NCBI GenBank assembly: GCA_963715815.1
Contig: OY970278.1
Span: forward strand, 2,790,001-2,854,000
Length of the DNA: 64,000 bases
Reading direction: 5' to 3'
From: JAFAMS01 sp963715815
GTDB lineage: Bacteria > Vulcanimicrobiota > Vulcanimicrobiia > Vulcanimicrobiales > Vulcanimicrobiaceae
How positions within the stretch are numbered: position 1 is the stretch's first letter; each line of letters begins with the position of its first letter. The position numbers and the translations under genes were made by a program. Below the pieces are notes generated by a model, which had not been told where the DNA came from, did not search any database, and was given only the letters and a program-made list of their open reading frames with translations. Positions 33,646-42,549 of the stretch are shown here, piece by piece.

Positions 33646-34481
33646 CGATCCGGACGCTCGGACGAGATGAGATCCGTCTTTGTTTGAATTTTGCCGCAGC
33701 CGAAGGTTGGGATCCCGGACTGCACGATGCGGCGCCGTTCTACGCCGCAGACAACGACGGTTTTTTTGGCGCCGAGCTGGACGGTGAGATCATCGGCTGC
33801 ATCTCGGCTGTGCGTTACGAGACCTTCGGTTTCATCGGATTGTTCATCGTGCGCGAGGACCAACGCCGGAACGGATACGGCGCCGCCTTGTGGGACTATG
33901 CGATGCAACATCTGCACGATCTCCCGATCGGCCTCGATGCCGTAGCGGCGCAAGAAGCACGTTACGAAAAAGAAGGCTTCAGGCGCAGTTTTCACAGCGC
34001 GCGATATCGCTACGACGCACGCGAACCGCGCGATCGTTATGCAAGCAAGCTCGCACTCGAGCGCGTTCGGGTCCTCGACGACGAGATCGTGCGCTACGAC
34101 CTTGCCTGCTTCGGATCGGAGCGCTCCGCTTTTTTGCAGAGCTGGGTCGCGCAACCGGACGTCGTCGCACTCTCGGCGCGTTCGCTCGACAGCGGCGAAA
34201 TCGTCGGCTACGGCGTCGGACGTCCGTGCCGCGACGGCACGAAGATCGGGCCGCTTTTTGCCTCGCGCGTCGATGCCGCAGCCGTGCTCTTCGATACGAT
34301 CACCCAACGCACGCGTTCACCCTGGATTCTCACGATCCCCGAGTCGAATGCTACCGCGCTCGGCCTTGCGGACGAACGCGGCATGCAGCGTGAGTTCGCG
34401 TGTGCGCGCATGTGGCGCGGCACGCTTCCCGAGATCGATCTCGCGAAAGTCTACGGGATTACGAGCTGGGAGTTGGGCTAG
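33636..34481 (+). CDS. Tandem GNAT acetyltransferase (YitH-like)
   Basis: 281 residues. The N-terminal half is a GNAT domain with the acetyl-CoA loop LFIVREDQRRNGYGAALWDY and the ending DAVAAQEARYEKEGFRRSFH. The C-terminal half (about 155-275, VRYDLACFGSERSAFLQSWV through SPWILTIPESNATAL) is the second GNAT-like unit of the DUF1248/YitH arrangement. Substrate unknown. The ATG lies inside the end of the GGDEF gene (10-base overlap), so the two are co-translated, and the stop CTAG is shared with the convergent lipoprotein gene. Confidence 0.88.
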   Translation: MSLTIRTLGRDEIRLCLNFAAAEGWDPGLHDAAPFYAADNDGFFGAELDGEIIGCISAVRYETFGFIGLFIVREDQRRNGYGAALWDYAMQHLHDLPIGLDAVAAQEARYEKEGFRRSFHSARYRYDAREPRDRYASKLALERVRVLDDEIVRYDLACFGSERSAFLQSWVAQPDVVALSARSLDSGEIVGYGVGRPCRDGTKIGPLFASRVDAAAVLFDTITQRTRSPWILTIPESNATALGLADERGMQREFACARMWRGTLPEIDLAKVYGITSWELG

Positions 34482-34900
34482 GCTCCCGAGGTATCGACGG
34501 TGATCGTCCCGGCGGCACCCGGTGTGCTCGAGGTGATCGAGATCGTACACGTCCCTGCCGCAGCCACGCCCACCGGCGTGACCGTGAACGACCCGGTTGG
34601 GCCGTTCGATAGAGTTGGAGCGGCAGAACCCGCAACGGTCGCCACGCCCGCGCACCCGCTCGATGAGGTCGCCGTATAAACGGTCGTCCCGGTCGCCGGG
34701 GGCTGATTGACGGTAACGGTCTGGGCAGCGGGAGCCCCAAGGGCCGTAAAGGTCAAGGTCACGCTCGGACTACCGTTTCCGGCATTAAGGAGCGTGGAGC
34801 CACTGGTGTTCAGCTGGATACCCGTATTAGGGGTGTAGGTCTGAGAGCCGCAACCCGCCATGAGGGCCGCGACCGCGACGGCAAAAATTTCCTTCCTCAT
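34478..34900 (-). CDS. Ser/Thr-rich lipoprotein, paralogue of the 51383 gene
   Basis: 140 residues from ATG 34900. Lipobox AALMAGC (Cys at about residue 17), then a low-complexity Thr/Ser/Gly/Ala-rich domain with repeated short strands (SVTLTFTALGAPAAQTVTVN, GTTVYTATSSSGCAGVATVA, GTCTISITSSTPGAAGTITV). Two Cys pairs could form disulfides. The same plan and length occur in the lipoprotein at 51383-51835 that heads the propeller array, so the family is expanded in this genome. Role unknown; probably anchored in the outer membrane. Confidence 0.8.
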   Translation of the reverse strand: MRKEIFAVAVAALMAGCGSQTYTPNTGIQLNTSGSTLLNAGNGSPSVTLTFTALGAPAAQTVTVNQPPATGTTVYTATSSSGCAGVATVAGSAAPTLSNGPTGSFTVTPVGVAAAGTCTISITSSTPGAAGTITVDTSGA

Positions 34901-35027
34901 GCCCCTGGGATTCTGTATACCAAGCAATCCCCTCCTCTTGACTTTGCCCTGACCTAGATTACGCCGGCTCTCCTTACCTCGAACACCCAATCGCGGACTT
35001 TCCAGCTAGAAATAGAACCTCGCTGAC

Positions 35028-37013
35028 GTGATCGACGCGCGCCTTCGCGTTCTCTATCTAATCGTTGTCGCCGTCGGCATCTTTTTCGTGCGGTCGCCGA
35101 TTCTCGTTGCAGCCGCAACGATCGTGCAACTCGTGCTTTGGATTGCCGTCGGATTAGGCTGGCGTCAACTCGGAAGACAGTTGGTCAAATTCGCGAGCTT
35201 CGCTGCGTTCTTGATTGTCTCGTACGCGATCACGGGTTGGACGACTGCAAGTCTTCTCATCGGCGCAGTTATGGCGCTGCGCGTGCTTAGTATCGTACTC
35301 GCCTCGCAAATCGCGCGTGCGGGCGACAGTCGTGCGATCGCTACCGGACTCGAACGCTTAGGCGCGCCAAAGCTCATCTCGGCGTGCATCGATGCAGTAC
35401 TCACGCTCGTTGCTGAAGGCGGCGGGCGCGGAAGGGGCCGCGGCACCGGCGGCGGACGCGGTCAAAACGGACAACCAACTGACGGATTCTGGAATTCCGT
35501 GAAGCGGCTTGCACGTGGCGAAGTCGGGCCGATTGCGCAGCGCATCGACATGCAAATTGCTCGCGCGCAAGAGTATTTGGAAGCGACACACGGACCAATG
35601 GGACGCGATGCGGCTGTGATCGCCGGCGTTTCGCTCTCGATGCTCGGCGTTCGCGCGCTGAAGATCTTACCGAACATTCCGTTTGCGCCGGGCCACAAGC
35701 TCGCAATTCTCACGCCGCTCTATATCATCGCGTCGCTCAAGACGCGCTCGCCGTTCGGTTCGACCCTTACCGGTCTAACGATGGGAACTGCTGCATTCGC
35801 AATGGGCGACGGTCGCTTCGGCATCTTCGAGATCGCCAAGCACGTCACGCCCGGAGTCGTCTGCGACCTTTTCGTTCCGATCATTGCGCGCAATCCGCTG
35901 CGGACGAGTCCGATCGTCTGGACGCTGCTTGGCGGCTTGGTCGGAGCAGCGCGCTTTACAACAATTTTAATAATGACGTTTTTCGCAATGGCGCCGATCG
36001 TCGCGTACGCGATTCTCATTCCGGGCTTTGCAGTTCACACGTTTTTCGGGCTGGTCTCCGGCTATGTGACCTTCCACCTTGTGCGTGCAACACAAGGGCT
36101 TTCTCAGCCACCAAGCGTAGGGCAAAATCTTATGAATCAGCTCGTTTCCGATGATGGTCGGACTCATATTTCGTCGCCGCTCATGCGCGAGTCACTCGTC
36201 GACCGCAGCGTAATCGCCAAGACCGCTTCAGAGCACGAGTTTGCAATCCTACCCGACGTCACGCTCGTTGGTATCGGCGGACAATCGATCTTCGACCGCG
36301 GACGCACCGCAGTCGTTCCTCTCGTCGGCGAGCTCGCCGATCTTCACCAAAAACACAAGATCGTCGTCGGGGTCGGGGGCGGCACACGCGTCCGTCATAC
36401 CGTCTCGATCGCAGTCGACCTGGGCCTACCTACCGGCGGAATAGCGCAGCTCGTCGGTGCGATGGAAGAGGCGAATGCGATCTTCCTCAACGCATTGCTC
36501 GCGGCAAAAGGCTCGATCGTCATGCAGCGCGAGCACTTTTGGGAATTGCCGCTCTATCTCGACAGCGGCATGTTGCCGATCGTGATCTCGACTCCGCCTT
36601 ATCACTTTTGGGAGCCGCCGTCCGAGGAGGGCCAGGGCCCACTTCCGACGCACGGCTCGGATTTTGGACTCTTCATCCACGCCGAAGTGCTCGGCATGCG
36701 ACGCATCATCTTCGTTAAAGACGAAGACGGCCTCTACAATAAAGATCCGAAGAAGCACTCAGATGCGCAGCTGATTCGCCGCATCACGCTGGACGATTTG
36801 CTCGCAAACCTACCCGACGAGCTGATTCTCGATCGACAGCTCTTCGATGCATGGAAAGTCTCGCGTCACGTCGAGCGCGTGCAGATCATCAACGGACTGC
36901 GGCCCGGCGAGCTGACCCGCGCAATACAAGGCGAGGATGTCGGTACGGTCATCGATCGACACGCATCGGCGACGACAGCAGCGCCCGCTGAAGCGGAAAC
37001 GGCCCATGCATAA
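35028..37013 (+). CDS. ECF-transporter-like membrane region fused to a molybdenum-storage (MosA/MosB-type) domain
   Basis: 661 residues from GTG 35028. Residues 1-130: four or five helices with an EcfT/CbiQ-like flavour (YLIVVAVGIFFVRSP, ATGLERLGAPKLISACIDAV). Residues 131-150: Gly/Arg-rich linker. Residues 195-355: five or six helices with GRDAAVIAGVSLSMLGVRAL, PNIPFAPGHKLAILTPLYI, GDGRFGIFEIAKHVTPG, resembling an ECF S-type component. Residues about 375-645: a complete amino-acid-kinase-fold domain of the molybdenum storage family (LVGIGGQSIFDRGRTAV, GGGTRVRHTVSIAVDLGLPT, IFVKDEDGLYNKDPKK, VQIINGLRPGELTRAIQGED). MoSto binds ATP and builds polyoxomolybdate clusters. A membrane-tethered subunit is not something I know from the family. 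It overlaps the mosB-like gene by 8 bases. No ATPase partner is nearby. Confidence 0.82.
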   Translation: MIDARLRVLYLIVVAVGIFFVRSPILVAAATIVQLVLWIAVGLGWRQLGRQLVKFASFAAFLIVSYAITGWTTASLLIGAVMALRVLSIVLASQIARAGDSRAIATGLERLGAPKLISACIDAVLTLVAEGGGRGRGRGTGGGRGQNGQPTDGFWNSVKRLARGEVGPIAQRIDMQIARAQEYLEATHGPMGRDAAVIAGVSLSMLGVRALKILPNIPFAPGHKLAILTPLYIIASLKTRSPFGSTLTGLTMGTAAFAMGDGRFGIFEIAKHVTPGVVCDLFVPIIARNPLRTSPIVWTLLGGLVGAARFTTILIMTFFAMAPIVAYAILIPGFAVHTFFGLVSGYVTFHLVRATQGLSQPPSVGQNLMNQLVSDDGRTHISSPLMRESLVDRSVIAKTASEHEFAILPDVTLVGIGGQSIFDRGRTAVVPLVGELADLHQKHKIVVGVGGGTRVRHTVSIAVDLGLPTGGIAQLVGAMEEANAIFLNALLAAKGSIVMQREHFWELPLYLDSGMLPIVISTPPYHFWEPPSEEGQGPLPTHGSDFGLFIHAEVLGMRRIIFVKDEDGLYNKDPKKHSDAQLIRRITLDDLLANLPDELILDRQLFDAWKVSRHVERVQIINGLRPGELTRAIQGEDVGTVIDRHASATTAAPAEAETAHA

Positions 37014-37806
37014 CCGGGTCAGGATCGACAGTGCGCTCGCCGACGCGACCTTAACCGGCGGTGCGCCGCGGCTCAATTACGACGCCGTTGCGATGATGCC
37101 GGACGTCAAAGTGATCAAGATCGGCGGCCAGTCGATCATGGATCGTGGACGCAGCGCGGTCTTTCCGATTCTCGACGAGCTCTCGGCCGCAAAAGATAAA
37201 TACAAGCTGCTGCTGTGCTGCGGCGGTGGAACGCGAGCGCGTCACATCTACGCGATGGCTTCCGATCTCGAGCTGCCGACCGGCGTCCTGGCGGCGCTCG
37301 GCGGCTACGTGCCGCGACAGAACGCGCGCATGCTGCAGATGCTGCTCGCCAAGCACGGCGGCATCTTCATGCTTCACGACGACTTCGAAAAGCTGCCGCT
37401 ATATTTTCGCCTCGGCTGCATCCCGATCATGACGGGAATGCCGCCCTTCGGCTACTGGGAGAAGCCGACGGAGAACGGACGCATACCACGTCATCGCACC
37501 GACGCCGGAGTCTTTCTCACCGCCGAAGTGCTGGGCGCGACGCGTGCGATCTTCATCAAAGATGAAGACGGTCTCTACGACGACGACCCGAAAAAGAACC
37601 CGTCAGCGCGATTCATCCCACGCATCGGAGCGCGCGAGCTGCTACGTCGCGACCTGACCGACCTCGTGTTGGAACGGGTCGTCATCGAATATCTTCCGCG
37701 TGCGCGCGCCTGCACAGAGCTTCAGATCATCAACGGCCTCAAGCCGGGGATGATAACGCGTGCGCTCGCGGGCGAAGACGTCGGCACGATCATTTACGCC
37801 GACTAA
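37006..37806 (+). CDS. Molybdenum storage protein subunit (MosB-like)
   Basis: 266 residues from ATG 37006 (MosB of Azotobacter is about 270). Amino-acid-kinase fold with VKVIKIGGQSIMDRGRSAVF, LLCCGGGTRARHIYAMASDL, FFLTAEV-type segment VFLTAEVLGATRAIFIKDED, then GLYDDDPKKNPSARFIPRIG and LQIINGLKPGMITRALAGED. It is closer in these letters to MosB than to UMP kinase. Azotobacter MoSto is a soluble alpha3-beta3 cage; here the likely partner is the membrane-fused subunit just upstream, whose end it overlaps by 8 bases. The stop CTAA is shared with the convergent TonB-dependent receptor gene. Confidence 0.88.
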   Translation: MHNRVRIDSALADATLTGGAPRLNYDAVAMMPDVKVIKIGGQSIMDRGRSAVFPILDELSAAKDKYKLLLCCGGGTRARHIYAMASDLELPTGVLAALGGYVPRQNARMLQMLLAKHGGIFMLHDDFEKLPLYFRLGCIPIMTGMPPFGYWEKPTENGRIPRHRTDAGVFLTAEVLGATRAIFIKDEDGLYDDDPKKNPSARFIPRIGARELLRRDLTDLVLERVVIEYLPRARACTELQIINGLKPGMITRALAGEDVGTIIYAD

Positions 37807-40761
37807 CGTGCGTTGCCGCCTCCGGGCGGCAGTTGCCGCGGAACGACGCTGAAGATTCCGATTCCGGGAGCGTAGCCGAGGAAGACGCGGCTGGTCGTTT
37901 CGATTCCGCGCGCTTTGGCTTGATCCGCGCCGAGCGTCGTGATGTACGAGCACGCGAAGAGCGAGCGGACACGGCCCGAGAGGATGCTGCTTTGCAGATT
38001 CTCCGGTTCGAGATCGAGCCAATACGCCGGTTTGTTTTGCGATGGAAGCGTGTGCATCGTGATGGTGAAGCCGTTCGTCGACGGAAGCGTCTTGTGTGAT
38101 TCGTACGCGCCGACGTATGCGCGCAGCATCTGCAGCACCGGACGAGCGATGTCTTGCGCTTGCGCGTCGCAATTTGCGTTCGTCGCAAGTCCGAATGGGT
38201 CGCCGCCCGGCGGCAAAACGTTGCGGAATCGGCCGCCGCCGGTTCCCGAACCGGGGCCGCCCGGACCGCCAAGCCCCGTTCCCGAGCCCGGTCCGCCCGG
38301 ACCACCGTTACTTTGCTCCGTACCGCCGCTGCCGGCAGCACGCGCAGCAGCCTCCGCCTGCCCTTCGAGAGGCGACGCGTTTTCCGCGTTCTTCCCGACT
38401 GCGAGCGTGTAATTGACGTTCCACGTGCGCGGCGTGAGTGAGAGCCCGGCGAACGAAGCGCTGCCACCGCCCGCAAGTGGCAACGGCTGCGCAAATTGCA
38501 ACGTCGAGAATGTGCCGGATGACGTATTGAAGAGATTGGTGCCGAAGACGGTGAGGCGGCCGGGACCAAGTTTTCGCGAGACGCCCGCCGCGACCGTCGT
38601 GTACGGCGTGAGATAGCGCGCGTTGTTCGCGCCCGTGTATTGCGCGCTGGCGAGCAGCTCGAAACCGGTAGCGCGGGATCAAACCATCGACGGTAAGGCC
38701 GGCGCGATGAATCGGTCGCCCCGGGAGTTGCGAGCCGACGATCATCGGCGAGAGCGGCACCGTTAGGCGGGGATCACCCGCAACGAGCATTGCAATGTTC
38801 AGTGCGTATGTCGGCAGCAGCATCACGTATTGTCCTAATTGTACGCGCGCGCTCGCATCGATGCCTTGGTACATCCGCGCGGTTCCGCTTATCGGCTGAA
38901 TCACGTAGATGCCCATCGGGGAGAACGTCGCATTACCGCAAACCGTTGGTTGCGCCCATGCTTGTTCGAGCCGATCGATGTAGCCGCCCGGAAGAAAGCC
39001 CGGGGGCTCACCGGCAGCACTGATCAGACCACTGATCGTTTGCCCAAGCTGCGATTGCCGATACGCATCGACGGTCAGCTGACTGTTGCCCCACGTATGC
39101 GTCCAGCCGGCGTTGTAGCTCGCAGAGAACTGATGCTGCGGCGGATCCGGCGGACCGTAGACGACCGTCGTCCCCGATGCGCACACAAAGCGCGCCGCAT
39201 CCGGGTCGCTTAAGGTGTGCGGCGCAATCGATCCGGGCTGCGCGCTTCCATAGGCTGCACCGAACTGCACCGTATCGTTTGTGGTCGGTGTCCACGTCGC
39301 ACCGCCGCCGCCAAGAAACGACGAGCCGATTCCGCTCGTGTTTGCGGACGTAATATTGGCATTGAGCGCAAGTTTGTCGCTCGACTTGATCACATCGGCG
39401 AGCTGCAGCTGATGCGCGTTGACTGCGGTGAACGACGGCACGACGAACAGCGTTTCCGTGACGATCGGATTGAAGACCGTTGACGAGGCAAAGGTATTGC
39501 CGCTGAGCGAAAGCGTGTGCCGGCCCGTTGGAAGCGACGCCGTGAACGAATATCCATTGGTGCGTCGCTGCGTCACGCTATCGAACGGATCGAGCGTACC
39601 GGCGAGCACGCGATTCTGTTCGTTGAGATCTTCTTGACTTGTCGCCGAGTACGCAGTCGCCGTGACGCCGACGTTCCCGATCAGTGACGCGAGCGTCCCG
39701 TAACCGAGCGCAAAGCGGTTGTAGAGATTGTTGCCCGGCCCGAAGCCGCATGGCAGTAACGTCGTATCTTGCGTGCAGAGCAGCGAGACTGCGCTGTTCG
39801 AGGTGAGGAACGAACCGGTGATCGACGTGCTGTCGCCAAGACGGAGCGCATCTTCACCATATCACCGTCCAGCGTCGAGAAACCGCCGTGCGAGTACGTC
39901 AGTCCGCTTTCGTCTTCGAAATTGTCGAAGGTCAGCGGATTGTTCGCACCGCGACTGGTGTGCATGACCGCGATTCCGAGCGCGCCGATGCTGCCGGTCT
40001 CTGAGATCTGATAATTCCAGTGATCGTAGGTGCCGTCGCTTCCGGAAACGCGGGAATTCCAGCTTTGCGTCGGCTCGAGCGTGCGAAAATTCACGCTGCC
40101 ACCGAGACCCGCCGAGGTCGGCGCAAAACTCGTCGTCGCGCTCGTGAACAAATCGGTTGCGATGCCGCGCAGATTTGCGGCAACTCCCGGAGCCGAAAGC
40201 GGAATCCCGTCGACGGTCACGGCCGTCTGCGATTCGTCGTGGCCGTTGAGCGAAATCGTCACGACTGAATCCGGATCGTTCGAGCTTTGATTGACCGAGA
40301 CGCCACCTAGCGTATCGAGCGCATTCAGCAAGGAATCCGAGATACGCCGCGCCGGACTGTCGCCGGTTATTGCGTTCGTGCTGACTTGCACGGTCGAGCG
40401 GACGGTGACCGCGCCGATGACGCGCAGATTCCCTTTCGCAGCGGCGGCCTGCAGCGAGAAACGTAGAGTCACTGCTCTCCCGCCGAGCACGTCGAATTCG
40501 CTGCTGCTCACGACGTCGTAACCGGCGCGCGCGACGCGAACGTGATAGATCCCCGATGGCACGTCGGTGTAGCGTACGATGCCGCCGCGCGTCGTCAGCG
40601 CACTCGCCATCACGACGCCGCTGAGAAAAATCCGCGCGTTGGAAATCGGCGCGTTGGTCGCGGCATCGACAACCGACACCGTAATCGCGCCGGTGTCGCT
40701 CTGCGCTTGTGCCGCGAAGCGGCACAAGCACGAGTAACAGCGCTAGTAGACTACGCCGCAA
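37803..40761 (-). pseudogene. TonB-dependent receptor with N-terminal carboxypeptidase-regulatory-like domain and C-terminal extension, three frame changes
   Basis: Reconstructed about 985 residues. TTG 40761 starts a signal peptide (RRSLLALLLVLVPL). A shift near 40722 leads to AQAQSDTGAITVSVVDAATN, a CarboxypepD_reg-like domain, and then the plug (TVRSTVQVSTNAITGDSPAR, NALDTLGGVSVNQS, VTVDGIPLSAPG, SAGLGGSVNFRT). A second shift near 39848 enters the barrel (LRLGDSTSITGSFLTSN) and a third near 38690 restores it (FELLASAQYTGANNARYLT). The barrel ends at LTPRTWNVNYTLAVGK. About 190 more residues follow: a Gly/Pro linker and a domain with Cys (NANCDAQAQDIA, SLFACSYITTLG). The receptor would import a siderophore-, cobalamin- or metal-like ligand. 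It starts within the end of the last propeller gene. Confidence 0.85.
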
Positions 40762-42487
40762 ACGACTGCCGTCGTCCCGTTATTGTGGCTCGATGGCGAG
40801 TAGAGCAACGTCCCGTCGGGGCCAACGAGGAAGCCGTTCGCTCGGAAATTCGGATTGTTGTTATTGCAAGCCGTATTGGACGCCGTCGCTGGGCCGCTCG
40901 TCGTTGCGCTCATCCCTTCGACTGCGGCGGCGCCGTTCGAGACTGCGGTCCAGAACCATCCGTCGCTTCTTTGCGTCAGGCCGCCCTGCACGAAGCCGGT
41001 AAACGTTGATGCCGAGATCGACTGTGTGAACGGCGGCGTTGGCGAATACTCGTAGACCTTGCTTGCGAAGCAATCGGGAACGTAGAAGTTCGTGTTATCG
41101 GTGTAGAGGCCGTTCGGACATTGCTCGGTGCCCGTGCGACGTCACGTACGTTCCGATTGCGCCGCAGCGGCGGCGTCCTGAGGGAGTCTCGTATCGACGG
41201 TCACTTGCACGAGATGAGGAGGGCTTCCGTCCTCGGTCAGCCACAGCTCAGAGTTGAATTGAGACGACGAGATTCGATATCTGATCGTAACCTGTCGCTC
41301 CAAACGAAGATTTGTGCCGCTCGCATCCGTCATTTCCATGCGCAGCGTTGTCAGGATACATCGGCGTCGTGCTGGTGTACATCGTGCCGAGATTCGGATA
41401 GACACGTTACCCGTCGACGGATCGATGCGCCAGAGTTCTCCAAGATCGTCCATCACCCAAATGAAGCCGCCGAGTAGCGCGATTGATTTGAGTGGGCCTT
41501 GGTGAGGCGTCATTGGGCAGCAGCGTGTATTCTGCATAGACGCCCGGCTCCCGCGGCGATCGGCGCGCCGCCGTTCGGATTGGACGACGGATCCGTTCCG
41601 TACGTAGACGGCGACGTACTGCGTGTTGTTTCGGGCGTTGTTCTCGGGAAACCAGATGTTGCCGCTAGCGTCGACTACAAGGTCGTGCGCACCACCGAGA
41701 ATCGTCGATCCGTTCCCGGTGCCGTGAGCGCTGTTGCCGCGGAGCCATTTACCGACGTAACCGCAACAGGCGACGGGCGTGCCGTAGCCTGTCGAGGTGC
41801 TGTATGGCACCATGTAGAGCGGATTCGACGGATCCGTAACGGCGACGAAGAGATTCTCGCTGCGTCGGCTGGAGCGTAAACGATTGCGCCGATCGGCGTT
41901 TCGCCGCCCGTGAATCTTATCGCTGACCCGATACCGATCGTCGTCGGCGTAATCGAAACCGTAAGCGACGTGAAGCCGGGTGCCGAGATCATCAGCGCGC
42001 CGCCGGCCAGGAACTTGCCGTTATATAAAACAGCATAACTGTCGTTCGCACTCGTCAGCGTCACTGACGATGTCGATGGCAGCGAAGGGACATGGCGTTG
42101 CCGATGATGCTCCCGCCGCTTCATAGACAAGGCACGTCGCGCCTGATGTGTCGTTATCCGTAACGGTGAGTGGCGGACTGGACGTACCGTACGTGACTTT
42201 ACCGGCAGCAGAGTAAACAAAAGGTCCGCTGCTGAGGCCATTCGCGAAATTCGCGGATGGAATCGGCGGCGCGGTCACGGATGCATTCGGCAAAGCGTTC
42301 GGAACAATGGCAGCAATGGCGTTCAATGCCGGTCCGCTCGGTTGCGGCGTGGGCGTGGCCGTATGAGCGTTCCGCCGCCTCCACCGCCCGGAGTGCTGCC
42401 ACCTCCGCCACCGCCTCCGCATCCGGCGATCAACGCAGCAGCGACAATAAGCAATGGCAAAAGGGTAAGTATTAGGGAGGGGCGCAC
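40743..42487 (-). pseudogene. Propeller lipoprotein, copy 5 (diverged), several frame changes
   Basis: Start GTG 42487 behind GCGGAG; an ATG at 42517 is also possible. Lipobox VAAALIAGC, then a Gly/Pro run. The mid-domain follows in two frames (PFVYSAAGKVTYGTSSPPLT, then SSVTLTSANDSYAVLYNGKF), then the propeller part (GYGTPVACC, GNIWFPENNARNNTQYVAVY, GGFIWVMDDLGELWRIDPST) and the end NNGTTAVVCGVVY. It is the shortest unit and lacks the first Thr-rich domain of the other copies. The stop lies 18 bases inside the TonB receptor start, so the two are one transcript. Confidence 0.72.
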
Positions 42488-42549
42488 GACAAACTCCGCT
42501 TCGCGCGGAGCGTTCATTCGCCTGTCCTATGCGCGGAGCTTACAGAACT

